Below, one piece after another: positions 1 to 14,121 of a stretch of DNA of 64,000 nucleotides. The position numbers were made by a program, and so were the translations under genes. The stretch comes from Arthrobacter antioxidans (GTDB taxonomy: Bacteria > Actinomycetota > Actinomycetes > Actinomycetales > Micrococcaceae). Location of the stretch: positions 1-64,000 of the forward strand of contig NZ_CP095501.1 of the NCBI RefSeq assembly GCF_023100725.1. Direction: 5' to 3'. Positions within the stretch are counted from its first letter, which is position 1; each line of letters opens with the position of its first letter. The notes under the pieces are model-generated. The model was not told where the DNA came from and did no database searches. It saw nothing but the letters and a program-made list of their open reading frames with translations.

Positions 1-1416
1 GTGGGTACAGATGAGGTAAACGACGTCGGGAGCTCCTGGCGTAAGGTCATCCGCACCCTCGAACAGGACGACCGCGTCACCCCCCGCCAACGCGGCTTCA
101 TGGTCCTCGCCCAGGCTCAGGGGCTCATCGGGACGACGATGCTCATCGCCGTCCCGAACGAACTGACGCGCGAAGTGCTGCAGACCCAGCTCAAGGGGGC
201 TCTCGACGAAGCCCTGCGCGATGTGTTCCGCGAGGACATCCAGTGCGCGTTCGTCATCGACCCCGAACTGACCCCCGTCACCGAGGACGTCCCGGAGCAG
301 GAACCCGCGGAGCAGCCATCCCCGGAGCCGAAGGGTGAAGCCAAACCGTCTCCGACGCCCCCCAGCAATTCGCACGAGTTCGGTCGGCTCAATCCGAAGT
401 ACATCTTCGACACCTTCGTCATCGGGTCCTCGAACCGCTTCGCACACGCTGCCGCGGTGGCCGTCGCGGAGGCCCCGGCGAAGGCCTACAACCCGCTGTT
501 CATCTACGGCGACTCGGGGCTGGGCAAGACCCACCTCCTGCACGCGATCGGCCACTACGCGAGGCACCTCTACACCGGCATCCGCGTCCGCTACGTGAAC
601 TCCGAGGAATTCACCAACGACTTCATCAACTCGATCCGCGACGACGAGGGCTCGAGCTTCAAGCAGACCTACCGCAACGTGGACATCCTGCTGATCGACG
701 ACATCCAGTTCCTCTCCGGCAAGGACCGGACCATGGAGGAGTTCTTCCACACCTTCAACGCCCTGCACAACCACAGCAAGCAGGTCGTCATCACCTCGGA
801 CCTGCCACCCAAGCAGCTCATCGGGTTCGAGGAACGCATGCGCTCCCGCTTCGAGTGGGGCCTGCTGACCGACATCCAGCCTCCCGAACTGGAGACGCGC
901 ATCGCCATCCTCCGGAAGAAGGCGATCAGCGACAGCCTGAGCGCCCCCGATGACGTGCTCGAGTACATCGCCTCGAAGATCGCCACGAACATCCGCGAAC
1001 TCGAAGGCGCCCTCATCAGGGTCACGGCCTTCGCCAGCCTGAACCGCCAGCCCGTGGACGTGAACCTGGCGGAGATCGTCCTGAAGGACCTGATCTCGGC
1101 CGACGGAGCACAGGAGATCACCTCGACGGTGATCATGGCGCAGACAGCGGACTACTTCCAGATCAGCATGGAGGAACTGTGCAGCAAGTCCCGGACGAGG
1201 ACCCTCGTGACTGCGCGGCAGATCGCGATGTACCTCTGCCGTGAACTGACCGACATGTCCCTGCCGAAGATCGGACAGGAGCTCGGTGGACGCGACCACA
1301 CCACCGTCATCCACGCCGACCGCAAGATCCGGGAACTCATGGCCGAGCGCCGTGCGATCTTCAACCAGGTCACCGAACTGACCAACCGGATCAAGCACAA
1401 GCAGCGGGAAGCCTGA
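1..1416 (+). CDS. dnaA: Chromosomal replication initiator protein DnaA
   Basis: DnaA binds DnaA boxes at oriC, opens the origin and loads the replicative helicase. The 471-residue protein has the usual layout: N-terminal domain I, a proline- and glutamate-rich linker (about residues 95-125), an AAA+ domain with Walker A GDSGLGKT near residue 170 and Walker B LLIDDIQF near residue 230, and a C-terminal DNA-binding domain with the signature [11 protein letters not shown] near residue 429. The start is GTG at base 1, so anything upstream (promoter, rpmH) is outside the window. DnaA-box-like 9-mers follow the gene directly, which fits autoregulation and the neighbouring origin. Confidence 0.99.
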   Translation: MGTDEVNDVGSSWRKVIRTLEQDDRVTPRQRGFMVLAQAQGLIGTTMLIAVPNELTREVLQTQLKGALDEALRDVFREDIQCAFVIDPELTPVTEDVPEQEPAEQPSPEPKGEAKPSPTPPSNSHEFGRLNPKYIFDTFVIGSSNRFAHAAAVAVAEAPAKAYNPLFIYGDSGLGKTHLLHAIGHYARHLYTGIRVRYVNSEEFTNDFINSIRDDEGSSFKQTYRNVDILLIDDIQFLSGKDRTMEEFFHTFNALHNHSKQVVITSDLPPKQLIGFEERMRSRFEWGLLTDIQPPELETRIAILRKKAISDSLSAPDDVLEYIASKIATNIRELEGALIRVTAFASLNRQPVDVNLAEIVLKDLISADGAQEITSTVIMAQTADYFQISMEELCSKSRTRTLVTARQIAMYLCRELTDMSLPKIGQELGGRDHTTVIHADRKIRELMAERRAIFNQVTELTNRIKHKQREA

Positions 1417-1900
1417 CCCTCCAGCGGGCCTCCTGGAGGCAACGGCAGTAATTAACAGGTGTGGACACAGCTGTGGATAACCCGGGGGACATCCCGACTC
1501 AACCTGAGGATAACCACCCACCTGCCTGTGGATGCGCGGAATGACAAGGATTCTGCCCACAGCCACCCCCTGCAGGCCGTCGGCTCGACGCACACGTTAT
1601 CCACAGGCAAAATCCGCGGCGTCGCACCGCCCAGCGACGTTATCCACAGAATCCACAGCAGTTATTAACACTACGAACCTTAAACTTCAAAAGCTCGTCA
1701 AATAACATTCCACGTCCCGGACATCCCGCACACCGCCCCGACGGACCCCGCTGCGCGGGCTCGCTATCCGGCTAAGCTTTGACCCAGTAGGGTTGTAGTT
1801 CCCGTGCCGTGGGGACATCCGTCAAGGCATCGGACCCGACCATCCGCCGGCTGTTCGCCGGTGGCTGTTTTTTTGATCTGGCGAAAGGCGGCACTGCTCC
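1417..1900. other. oriC: Chromosomal origin oriC between dnaA and dnaN
   Basis: The 484-base gap carries perfect or near-perfect DnaA boxes: TGTGGATAA at 1472-1480, TTATCCACA at 1597-1605 and 1640-1648, plus weaker copies (TGTGGACAC near 1460, TGTGGATGC near 1527). An AT-rich stretch at about 1660-1710, rich in TTATTAAC, TTAAACTT and AAATAAC, is the best candidate for the DNA unwinding element in an otherwise GC-rich sequence. The position between dnaA and dnaN is the standard actinobacterial oriC site. The dnaN promoter must also lie here, but I could not identify convincing -35/-10 elements. Confidence 0.93.
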
Positions 1901-3025
1901 GTGAAATTCAGAGTTGAGCGGGATGTACTTGCGGAGGCAGTGTCCTGGACCGCCCGTTCCCTGTCACCGCGCCCCCCCGTGCCGGTCCTCGCGGGCCTCC
2001 TGATCAAGGCCGAAGGCGGCATGCTGAGCCTTGCGAGCTTCGACTACGAGATCTCCGCCCGCCTCGAGATCCCTGCCGACGTCCTCGAGGAAGGCACCAT
2101 CCTCGTCTCGGGACGTCTCCTCGCCGACATCTGCCGGAGCCTGCCCTCCGCACCCGTGGAAGTGGCGACCGATGGCTCCAAGGTGACGCTCACGTGCCGC
2201 AACAGCCGCTTCAACCTCGCGACTATGCCCGAAGGGGAATATCCCGAACTGCCGAAACTCCCGGACGTGAGCGGCGTCGTCGACGGAGACGCCTTCGCCC
2301 TGGCGGTATCGCAGGTCATCATCGCGGCAAGCCGTGATGACACCCTGCCGATCCTCACCGGCGTGCGGATGGAGATCGAGGACGACCTGATCACACTGCT
2401 GGCCACGGACCGGTACCGTCTGGCCCTCCGTGAGGTCGCCTGGAAGCCGTCGACCCCGGGCATCTCCACCAGCGCCCTCGTCAAGGCCAAGACCCTCAGC
2501 GAAGTGGCCAAGACCCTCGGCGGGGCCGGCGAACTGAACATCGCCCTGTCGGACAACTCGGAACTGATCGGCTTCGAGTCCGGGGGCCGCCGGACCACGT
2601 CGCTGCTGGTGGACGGGGACTACCCCAAGATCAGATCGCTGTTCCCCGCCACCACCCCGATCCACGCGACCGTGCAGACCAGCGCGCTCGTGGAGGCAGT
2701 GCGACGCGTCTCGCTCGTCGCCGAGCGCAACACCCCGGTGCGCCTCGCTTTCTCGGAAGGACAGGTCACCCTGGATGCCGGGACCGGGGAGGATGCGCAG
2801 GCCTCCGAAGCGATCGAGGCGACGCTCGACGGCGACGCCATCACCGTGGCTTTCAACCCGCACTACCTCAGCGAGGGCCTCGGGGCCTTCAACAGCCCGT
2901 ACGTGCGATTCTCCTTCACCTCGCCCCCGAAACCCGCTGTCATCTCGGCCCAGGAGGACTCCTCCGGCGAGGACAGGGAAGACTACAGGTACCTGCTGAT
3001 GCCCGTGCGACTGCCCAATCTGTAA
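1901..3025 (+). CDS. dnaN: DNA polymerase III sliding clamp (beta subunit)
   Basis: The beta clamp is a homodimeric ring that tethers DNA polymerase III and other enzymes to DNA. The 374-residue product begins MKFRVERDVLAEAVSW and ends with the typical clamp C-terminus YRYLLMPVRLPNL. Three consecutive clamp folds fit the length, and the conserved segment LLATDRYRLALRE lies near residue 166. The start is GTG at 1901. It lies immediately after oriC and is followed 64 bases later by gnd on the same strand, as in most Actinobacteria. Confidence 0.98.
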   Translation: MKFRVERDVLAEAVSWTARSLSPRPPVPVLAGLLIKAEGGMLSLASFDYEISARLEIPADVLEEGTILVSGRLLADICRSLPSAPVEVATDGSKVTLTCRNSRFNLATMPEGEYPELPKLPDVSGVVDGDAFALAVSQVIIAASRDDTLPILTGVRMEIEDDLITLLATDRYRLALREVAWKPSTPGISTSALVKAKTLSEVAKTLGGAGELNIALSDNSELIGFESGGRRTTSLLVDGDYPKIRSLFPATTPIHATVQTSALVEAVRRVSLVAERNTPVRLAFSEGQVTLDAGTGEDAQASEAIEATLDGDAITVAFNPHYLSEGLGAFNSPYVRFSFTSPPKPAVISAQEDSSGEDREDYRYLLMPVRLPNL

Positions 3026-3089
3026 CCGGACCATCCGGTCCAAGGACCCGGCCGACGGCCGGACGAACACGTCACCAGAAAGAGAGCTC

Positions 3090-3986
3090 ATGCACATCGG
3101 TCTCGTCGGTCTCGGCAAAATGGGATTCAACATGAGGGAGCGGCTCCGGGCCAAGGGCATCGAGGTCACCGGCTTCGACCGTGCTCCCGATCGCACGGAT
3201 GTGTCGAGCCTCGAGGAACTCGTGTCCTCCCTGCCGGCCCCTCGGCTCATCTGGGTGATGGTCCCGGCCGGCGAGATCACGCATGCCGTCATCACCGAGC
3301 TCTCACAGCTCCTGTCCGAGGACGACCTCGTGATCGACGGCGGCAACTCCAGGTTCACCGATGACCAGATCCACGCGACGCTGCTCGCCCAGAAGGGCAT
3401 CCGGTTCCTCGACTGCGGTGTCTCCGGCGGCATCTGGGGCCTGGAGAACGGATACGGCCTGATGGCCGGAGGCAGCGACGAGGACATCGAAGTGGCCCTG
3501 CCGATCTTCGACGCACTGCGCCCCGAGGGCGATCGGGCGGAGAGCTTCGTGCACGTCGGCGATGTCGGAGCCGGGCACTACGCCAAGATGGTGCACAACG
3601 GGATCGAGTACGGTCTCATGCAGTCCTACGCTGAAGGCTATGAGCTGCTCGAGGCCAAGGACATCGTGAAGGATGTCCATGGCACCTTTGCCGCGTGGCA
3701 GAAGGGCACCGTCGTCCGCTCCTGGTTGCTGGACCTGGTGGTCAAGGCCCTGGAGGAGGACCCGCGCCTGGCGACGATCGCCGGCTACGTGGAGGATTCG
3801 GGTGAAGGTCGATGGACCGTCGAGGAGGCCATCGCCAACTCGATCCCAGCTCCCGCGATCACCGCCGCGCTGTTCGCACGGTTCAATTCGCGCCAGGAGG
3901 ACTCACCGTCCATGAAGATGGTCGCCGCGCTGCGCAACCAGTTCGGCGGACACGCCGTCAAGCCCGCCCAGCCGAAGCCCGAGTAA
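3090..3986 (+). CDS. gnd: 6-phosphogluconate dehydrogenase, decarboxylating (short form)
   Basis: The enzyme oxidises and decarboxylates 6-phosphogluconate to ribulose 5-phosphate in the pentose phosphate pathway. The 298-residue protein is the short, GndA/YqeC-like type. It has an N-terminal Rossmann fold (GLVGLGKMGFNM), the substrate segment DCGVSGGIWGLENGYGLMAGG split around residue 111, and the catalytic stretch GHYAKMVHNGIEYGLMQS near residue 165. An AGAAAGAGAG ribosome-binding region precedes the ATG. Its place between dnaN and recF is normal in Actinobacteria. The gluconate uptake and kinase genes at 34-37 kb make its substrate, although they are not linked to it. Cofactor preference cannot be read from the sequence with confidence. 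Confidence 0.95.
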   Translation: MHIGLVGLGKMGFNMRERLRAKGIEVTGFDRAPDRTDVSSLEELVSSLPAPRLIWVMVPAGEITHAVITELSQLLSEDDLVIDGGNSRFTDDQIHATLLAQKGIRFLDCGVSGGIWGLENGYGLMAGGSDEDIEVALPIFDALRPEGDRAESFVHVGDVGAGHYAKMVHNGIEYGLMQSYAEGYELLEAKDIVKDVHGTFAAWQKGTVVRSWLLDLVVKALEEDPRLATIAGYVEDSGEGRWTVEEAIANSIPAPAITAALFARFNSRQEDSPSMKMVAALRNQFGGHAVKPAQPKPE

Positions 3987-3996
3987 GTGCGCCCCG

Positions 3997-5286
3997 GTGT
4001 ACGTTGAGCACCTCTCGCTCACCGGGTTCCGGAGCTACGGGCAGCTCGACACCGCCATCGAGCCCGGCATCACCGTCTTCGTCGGGCCGAACGGTGTAGG
4101 GAAGACCAACATCGTCGAGGCGATCGGATACCTCGCGACGCTGTCCTCACACCGGGTCAGCACGGACAAGCCGCTCATCGCCTTCGGCGAGGAGCGGGCG
4201 ATCATCAGGGGCAAGCTTGTCCGCGGAACGCAACGCACGACCGTCGAGGTCGAGATCAACGCCGACGCCGCGAACCGCGCACGGATCAACCGGTCGAATC
4301 CCGTGCGGGCCAGGGACGCCGCGGGGATCCTGAAGACGGTCCTCTTCGCTCCCGAGGACCTCACCCTCGCCAAGGGTGACCCATCGGTACGGCGCCGGTA
4401 CCTGGACGAGGTCATGGTGTCGCTGCTGCCGCACCAGTCCGCGCTGCGGGCGGACTACGAGCGGGTACTCAAGCAGCGCAACGCCCTGCTCAAATCGGCT
4501 CGTGCTGCCGGCCGGTTCTCGACGGGGCACGAGGCCACCCTCGACGTGTGGGACCAGCACCTCGCCGAATCCGGCGCGCGCCTGCTGTCGGCGCGGTTCG
4601 CCCTCGTCGACAAGCTCCGTCCCCACGTGCAGCGCGCCTACCGGGAGTTGACGGACGGTTCGAAGCCCGCGGACATCGCGTACGTCTCGAGCGTCTCGCC
4701 GTCGTCGGACCCCTCCGCCGAGGGAGACGCCGAGCTGGGGCGGACCGGGGACGACGGCCTGGGGAACCTCGACCAGGGTGCGCTCACCGACCTGTTCGTC
4801 ACCGGTCTCCTCCGCCACCGCAAGAAGGAACTCGAGCGGGGGATCTCCCTCGTCGGCCCGCACCGTGACGAGCTCGCGCTGGTGCTCGGACGCGTACCCG
4901 TGAAGGGATATGCCTCCCACGGCGAGACCTGGTCGACGGCCCTGGCCCTGCGACTCGCGTCCTACTACCTGCTGCTGGAGGAGGACCGGACGCCGGGCGG
5001 GGATCCCGTGCTCATCCTCGACGACGTCTTCGCGGAACTCGATACGCAACGGCGCACCCGGCTCGCTGCCATCGTGGCACCCGCCGAGCAGGTCCTCGTC
5101 ACCGCGGCCGTGGGGGACGACATCCCGGCGGCACTCGCCGGACGGCAGCTCCGGGTGGTACCCGGCGCCGTCGTCGCCGGCGGGGACATCAGTGACGGCA
5201 CGAACGGAACCGGCGACGTCACTGATGGGATCGCCGACCGGCGCTCCGCCGCCGAGATCGATGCCGCTGGAGGAATAGATGTCTGA
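3997..5286 (+). CDS. recF: DNA replication and repair protein RecF
   Basis: RecF is an SMC-like ATPase that helps load RecA at gaps during recombinational repair. The 429-residue product starts MYVEHLSLTGFRSYGQ at a GTG ten bases after gnd. It carries Walker A GPNGVGKTN near residue 30 and the C-terminal Walker B/D-loop LILDDVFAELD near residue 344. The last 40 or so residues, rich in glycine and aspartate, extend past the usual RecF end. The 3' end overlaps the next gene by 8 bases, which implies translational coupling. Confidence 0.98.
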   Translation: MYVEHLSLTGFRSYGQLDTAIEPGITVFVGPNGVGKTNIVEAIGYLATLSSHRVSTDKPLIAFGEERAIIRGKLVRGTQRTTVEVEINADAANRARINRSNPVRARDAAGILKTVLFAPEDLTLAKGDPSVRRRYLDEVMVSLLPHQSALRADYERVLKQRNALLKSARAAGRFSTGHEATLDVWDQHLAESGARLLSARFALVDKLRPHVQRAYRELTDGSKPADIAYVSSVSPSSDPSAEGDAELGRTGDDGLGNLDQGALTDLFVTGLLRHRKKELERGISLVGPHRDELALVLGRVPVKGYASHGETWSTALALRLASYYLLLEEDRTPGGDPVLILDDVFAELDTQRRTRLAAIVAPAEQVLVTAAVGDDIPAALAGRQLRVVPGAVVAGGDISDGTNGTGDVTDGIADRRSAAEIDAAGGIDV

Positions 5287-5905
5287 CCGGGCCTCCGGGG
5301 ACACTCCTCCCACGGATGGACAGGACCCCCAGGTCTCCGGTGACCGATCACCCCGGGATGCGCGGGAGGGCGACGGGCCGCCCCGGACGGCCGACGCGGC
5401 GGACGAGTTCCCGGAACAGGATGCCCCGCAGGCCCTGCTCAACCGGCTGCGAAGCGCATCACAGGCGAGGGGCACGCCGCGCGAGGCGGCGTCGAAGCGA
5501 TCGGCGAAGACGACGCGACGCCGGTATTCCCCCGAGCCGGTGTACGGCGGCAGGGACCCGGAGGGCGTGGGCAACGTCTTCTCGCGGATGCTCGCCGAGC
5601 GGGGATGGAAGTCACCGGTCGCGATCGGATCGGTGCTGTCACGCTGGAGCGAGATCGTCGGGACCGACATCGCGGCGCATTGCGTCCCGGAGAGCTTCGA
5701 CGCGGACACCGTGCTGGTCCGGTGTGACTCGACGGCCTGGGCCACGCAACTGCGTCTCATCACCCCGCAGGTGCTGCAGCGCTTCGAAGCCGAACTCGGC
5801 GCGGGCGTCGTCACCCGGCTGTCGGTCATCGGCCCCGCGGCTCCGAGCTGGCGCAAGGGCGGACGCTCCGTCAAGGGTCGCGGACCGCGGGACACGTACG
5901 GGTGA
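5279..5905 (+). CDS. DciA-like DUF721 protein
   Basis: This 208-residue protein belongs to the DUF721 family found between recF and gyrB in Actinobacteria. Family members (DciA) interact with the replicative helicase DnaB and help load it in bacteria without DnaC. The first 85 or so residues are charged and low in complexity. The conserved DUF721 fold follows, with WSEIVGTDIAAHCVPESF near residue 122 and an ending rich in Arg and Gly. Start ATG 5279 lies inside the recF reading frame (8-base overlap). The helicase-loading role is inferred from the family, not from this sequence. Confidence 0.9.
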   Translation: MSDRASGDTPPTDGQDPQVSGDRSPRDAREGDGPPRTADAADEFPEQDAPQALLNRLRSASQARGTPREAASKRSAKTTRRRYSPEPVYGGRDPEGVGNVFSRMLAERGWKSPVAIGSVLSRWSEIVGTDIAAHCVPESFDADTVLVRCDSTAWATQLRLITPQVLQRFEAELGAGVVTRLSVIGPAAPSWRKGGRSVKGRGPRDTYG

Positions 5906-5936
5906 TCTCCGATGATCCGATTGCGCTGTCCGCTGA

Positions 5937-8189
<2,253 letters not shown>

Positions 8190-8256
8190 GGTCCGCACCC
8201 GGCCTGCGGTCGAGTGATCTCTGCGGTTGAGAACCTTCCACGAACGGAACTGATTC

Positions 8257-10922
<2,666 letters not shown>

Positions 10923-10926
<4 letters not shown>

Positions 10927-11453
10927 GCTCGGCCAACACCAACCCGCGGCCGTCCAGCGGACAAGTGCGCACGTCCGGGGCGCCGCGCGTGAATGCTCCC
11001 GCGCGTCCGCCACAGCGGCCCGCATCCGGTGGACAGGCCGCCCGTCCGGGGCAGCGTCCCGGGCTCGTGAAGCCGGCTCCGAAGGCGAAGGCCCGGAAGG
11101 CCCGGCTGCTCGTCAGCAAGGTCGACCCGTGGTCGGTCCTGAAAATGTCCTTCCTGCTGTCCGTCGCGCTCGGGATCGTCACCGTGGTCGCGTCCTTCGT
11201 GATCTGGACCGTCCTCGACCTGACGGGAATCTTCGACGGCGTGAACGAGCTGCTCCGCGAGATCGCAGGATCGGAGAGCAGCGGGTTCGACCTCCGGCAG
11301 TTCGCCTCCCTGCCGCAGGTCCTCTCCTTCGCGACGATCATCGCCGTCGTGAACGTCGTGCTCCTGACCGCCCTGGCCATGCTCTCGGCCGTGCTGTACA
11401 ACATCTCGTCCACCCTCGTCGGCGGTATCGGTGTCACGCTGACCGACGATTAG
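10923..11453 (+). CDS. DUF3566 transmembrane protein
   Basis: This is a conserved actinobacterial membrane protein found right after gyrA. The 176 residues divide into a proline-, arginine- and glycine-rich cytoplasmic N-terminus of about 70 residues and a DUF3566 domain. The domain starts [16 protein letters not shown] and has two membrane helices: about residues 75-98, and about 140-165 ([19 protein letters not shown]). The start GTG overlaps the gyrA stop. Its function is unknown; conservation next to gyrase and before tRNA-Ile suggests a housekeeping role. Confidence 0.92.
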
Positions 11454-11539
11454 GAGACCGGCCTCTTCGGCGCCCCCGGGCGATTTGAAGAAAGCCGAGA
11501 CACTACTGTAAAGTCGTATCTCGGCCCGAAGAGGTATCG

Positions 11540-11613
11540 GGGCGTATAGCTCAGGCGGTTAGAGCGCTTCGCTGATAACGAAGAGGTCCCAGGTTCAAGT
11601 CCTGGTACGCCCA
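11540..11613 (+). tRNA. tRNA-Ile (GAT anticodon)
   Basis: A 74-base cloverleaf: acceptor arm GGGCGTA pairs with TACGCCC, the D arm carries AGCTCAGGCGGTTAGAGC, and the anticodon arm CTTCGCTGATAACGAAG exposes GAT. The T arm is CCAGGTTCAAGTCCTGG. The discriminator base is A and CCA is not encoded. The location between gyrA and the cyclophilin gene matches other Actinobacteria. Confidence 0.98.
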
Positions 11614-11651
11614 CGGATCCACCACTCGCAGGAAGCCGCAAGGAGACTGTC

Positions 11652-11768
11652 GTGAAGAAGTTGCTCGTCGCAGCAGCGGCTGCCGCAAGTGTCCTCGTGT
11701 ACAAGCGGTGGAAGGATTCGGAGAAAAGCAAGAGCGTCTGGAGCAGTGCGACGGACGACGTGGTCTAG
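11652..11768 (+). CDS. DLW-39-like small protein
   Basis: A 38-codon gene between tRNA-Ile and tRNA-Ala. An AAGGAG ribosome-binding site ends six bases before the GTG start. The product begins MKKLLVAAAAAASVLVYKRW: a short hydrophobic segment followed by a charged tail ending in ATDDVV. Length, position and pattern agree with the very small actinobacterial DLW-39 family found at this locus, although the motif here reads SVW rather than DLW. A single-pass membrane microprotein is likely; its function is unknown. Confidence 0.82.
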   Translation: MKKLLVAAAAAASVLVYKRWKDSEKSKSVWSSATDDVV

Positions 11769-11813
11769 CTTCAAAGAACAGCGTCCCGGGATCCACCGGA
11801 CGAGGTTCACTTC

Positions 11814-11886
11814 GGGGGCATGGCGCAATTGGTAGCGCACCTGCTTTGCAAGCAGGGGGTTCGGGGTTCGAGTCCCCGTGCCTCCA
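11814..11886 (+). tRNA. tRNA-Ala (TGC anticodon)
   Basis: A 73-base cloverleaf: acceptor GGGGGCA pairs with TGCCTCC (one G-T pair). The anticodon arm CCTGCTTTGCAAGCAGG exposes TGC, and the T arm is CGGGGTTCGAGTCCCCG. The discriminator is A and CCA is not encoded. An intrinsic terminator follows directly. Confidence 0.98.
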
Positions 11887-11892
11887 CCGAAG

Positions 11893-11921
11893 AAAAGTCC
11901 CGGCCGATGGCCGGGACTTTT
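11893..11921 (+). terminator. Rho-independent terminator after tRNA-Ala
   Basis: A perfect 13-bp stem, AAAAGTCCCGGCC with GGCCGGGACTTTT, closes a 3-base loop. It ends in a T run, as expected of an intrinsic terminator for the gyrA-tRNA region. Confidence 0.9.
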
Positions 11922-11974
11922 CGCGTTGACGGGTCGGGTCACGGGCCACGGATACCGTGCCCTACAGTTGCCGG

Positions 11975-12895
11975 GTGACTATCTTCCTCTCGATCCTCGG
12001 CGTCATCGGGGTATCGGCGTCCGGACCGATCATGGCCGCCACCGCAGCGCCGGTCCTGGCCATCGCCTTCTGGCGCAACCTGCTCGGCGCCGCGCTGATG
12101 GGAGGGCCGGCACTCGTGTCCAAGAGGGCCGAGTTCGCCGCCCTGACCCGGGCGGAGTACCGGCGACTCGGTATTGCGGCCGTCGCACTCGCCCTCCATT
12201 TCGCGTGCTTCATCACGGCACTGAAGCTGACCTCCGTCGCGGCCGCCACCGCTCTCGTCTGCCTCCAGGTGGCATGGATCGCGCTCTTCAACGCCCTGCT
12301 GGGATCACGGCCGCAGGCGGCGGTGGTGGCGGGACTCGGTGTCGCCTTCGCGGGCGTCGTCATCATCACCGGATTCGATCTCTCCCTGTCGCGGGAGGCT
12401 CTCCTGGGTGACCTGCTGGCTCTCGCCGGCGGAGCCCTCGCTGCGGTCTACCAGATGGCCGGAGCAGCCGCCCGGCGGACCATGTCCACCGGGACCTACA
12501 CCACGCTCTGCTACGGCGCCTGCGCCATGATCCTGCTGGCCCTGTGTGCTGCTACCGGGCAGCCCATCGTCGGCTTCGGTCCCGCTGCCTGGGCGGGAAT
12601 CCTCGCGGTCACCCTGCTGGCCCAGATCATGGGTCACTCCGTCTTCAACCATCTTCTGGCGGTCATGAGCCCGCTCGTGGTCTCCATGATCATCCTGCTC
12701 GAGATCCCCGGAGCCGCGATCCTCGCTGCGGTGTTCCTCGGCGAGCAGCTCCCACTCGGCACCTACGGCGGCCTGGCACTCATCCTGGTGGGCCTCGCCG
12801 TCGTCATACGCGGTCAGCAGCGACGGAAGGCGCGCCGCTCCCCTACGGAAGCAGGGACCGCGGTCGCACCCCCGCCGGGAATGGGTGGCGACTAG
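11975..12895 (+). CDS. EamA/DMT-family transporter
   Basis: A 306-residue integral membrane protein of the drug/metabolite transporter superfamily. Two EamA repeats of about five helices each are visible. The first ends with an EamA-type junction near residue 100 (TALVCLQVAWIALFNALLGSR), and the second repeats the pattern with ILLEIPGAAILAAVFLGEQ near residue 240. The substrate cannot be predicted. GTG 11957 is also in frame, but the TACAGT box at 11963-11968 would put the transcript start at GTG 11975, so I chose that start as a likely leaderless one. The gene stands alone between two terminators. Confidence 0.88.
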   Translation: MTIFLSILGVIGVSASGPIMAATAAPVLAIAFWRNLLGAALMGGPALVSKRAEFAALTRAEYRRLGIAAVALALHFACFITALKLTSVAAATALVCLQVAWIALFNALLGSRPQAAVVAGLGVAFAGVVIITGFDLSLSREALLGDLLALAGGALAAVYQMAGAAARRTMSTGTYTTLCYGACAMILLALCAATGQPIVGFGPAAWAGILAVTLLAQIMGHSVFNHLLAVMSPLVVSMIILLEIPGAAILAAVFLGEQLPLGTYGGLALILVGLAVVIRGQQRRKARRSPTEAGTAVAPPPGMGGD

Positions 12896-12934
12896 TATTC
12901 TCGGTCCGTTATATGCGTTATCTGGGATGTTAAA

Positions 12935-12969
12935 GGAAGAACCCCCGGCCTGTGGCCGGGGGTTCTTCC
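12935..12969. terminator. Bidirectional terminator between convergent genes
   Basis: A perfect 16-bp stem, GGAAGAACCCCCGGCC with GGCCGGGGGTTCTTCC, closes a 3-base loop. It lies between the EamA gene (plus strand) and the 12986-13957 gene (minus strand), so it can serve both. Confidence 0.88.
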
Positions 12970-12985
12970 ATGCGCTACGGCCGGA

Positions 12986-13957
12986 TCAGGCCTTCGAGTC
13001 GTCCGACGGCTTGGCGGCGTGCTTTGCCGCCTCCGTGGCGTCCTTCGCCTTGTCGGCAACGGACTTGGCTGCGTCCGTTGCCCTGACCTTGGCATCGTTC
13101 TTGGCGTCGTTCGCGGCCTTGGCCTTGTCGTCGCTCTTGGCGTTGCTCGTGACGTCGCCTTCCGAGGCTGCGGCACGACCGGCCGCCTCCTTGATGGAGG
13201 TGACGACCTCGTTGGCTTCGCGGGTCTTCTCGCTCGACACCGGAGCAGGCGCCGCCTTGATCGGAGCCGGCGTCTTCCATGGGTCCTCGACCGGCTTGGA
13301 GGCCCGCCAGACGGCGACACCCGCGACGATCGCGCTCAGGACGATGCCGACGATCAGCCAGCCCTTGCCCTTGTTGCGTCGCTGGCTCTTCTTCAGGTCC
13401 TTGGAGGCCTGCAGGGTGGCCGCTACCAGGCGCTTCTGTGCCTTCTTGACCGCCTTCTTGTCACCGGTGATCCGAATGACGGCCTTCTCGACGGCCGGCG
13501 GCACGTGCGCGGAGGCGAGCGAGCGGGACGCGGTGTCCGCTGCGTCGCCCAGCTTCGTGGACAGGGTCGGCAGGTAGTCGTCGACCACCTTAACCTTCGC
13601 CGAGTTCAGCGCGGGAGCCGCCTTGTCGAGGGTTCCCTGGATCTTCGGCGTGGTGTCGTCGATGACCTGCGAGATGCGCGGGCCCACCTTGTCGATTCCG
13701 TCCTGGATCTTCGGCGCGACGACGGCGATACCACCGGCGATACCACCGGAGATTCCCTCCGAGGCCTTGCGGACGGAGTCCTGCAGGGCGGGGCCGGCGG
13801 TCTCGATGCCCTTCTCCCACCGCGGCTTCGCCCACTCGTACGCGGCGTCGACGCGCGGTGTGGCCCATTCGCGTGCGGCGGCCAGTCCGGCGGCTGCTGC
13901 CAGTCCGAGTGCGACGCCTTCTTCGAGTTCGTGGGTGGGACGTGCGTTCTTCTTCAC
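12986..13957 (-). CDS. Membrane-anchored alanine/lysine-rich protein of unknown function
   Basis: A 323-residue protein with a long amphipathic, alanine-rich N-terminal half (VAPKIQDGIDKVGPRISQVI and similar) and a single membrane helix, GWLIVGIVLSAIVAGVAVW, near residue 215. The tail of about 90 residues is made of Ala, Lys and Asp and resembles histone-like or LEA-like sequences (DAAKSVADKAKDATEAAKHA). A GGAGG ribosome-binding site sits 5 bases before GTG 13957, which decides the start against an upstream TTG. I do not recognise a named family. A role in envelope-nucleoid or stress-related structure is only a guess from composition. Confidence 0.75.
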   Translation of the reverse strand: MKKNARPTHELEEGVALGLAAAAGLAAAREWATPRVDAAYEWAKPRWEKGIETAGPALQDSVRKASEGISGGIAGGIAVVAPKIQDGIDKVGPRISQVIDDTTPKIQGTLDKAAPALNSAKVKVVDDYLPTLSTKLGDAADTASRSLASAHVPPAVEKAVIRITGDKKAVKKAQKRLVAATLQASKDLKKSQRRNKGKGWLIVGIVLSAIVAGVAVWRASKPVEDPWKTPAPIKAAPAPVSSEKTREANEVVTSIKEAAGRAAASEGDVTSNAKSDDKAKAANDAKNDAKVRATDAAKSVADKAKDATEAAKHAAKPSDDSKA

Positions 13958-14121
13958 AAAAACCTCCAAGGGGGTGGTTACTCGTTTTGATCAGCCTACG
14001 TTGCATGGGCAGAGGGTGCTATCCGGCCGGCAGGCGGAATGCCCGGGAGGCTGCCGTTTCACTGTGCGCGGAATGGCCCTGCTCCAGCTTATTGTCAGAT
14101 GCCGCGTGGAAGAATGGCCTG

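Noticed and set aside
1779..1801. TTGACC and TAGTTC as a dnaN promoter
   Set aside because: The spacing is only 11 bases, too short for a sigma-70-type promoter.
1964..3487. 507-codon open frame antisense to dnaN and gnd
   Set aside because: It lies opposite two certain genes, has shadow-like composition and no motifs; typical of high-GC third-position bias.
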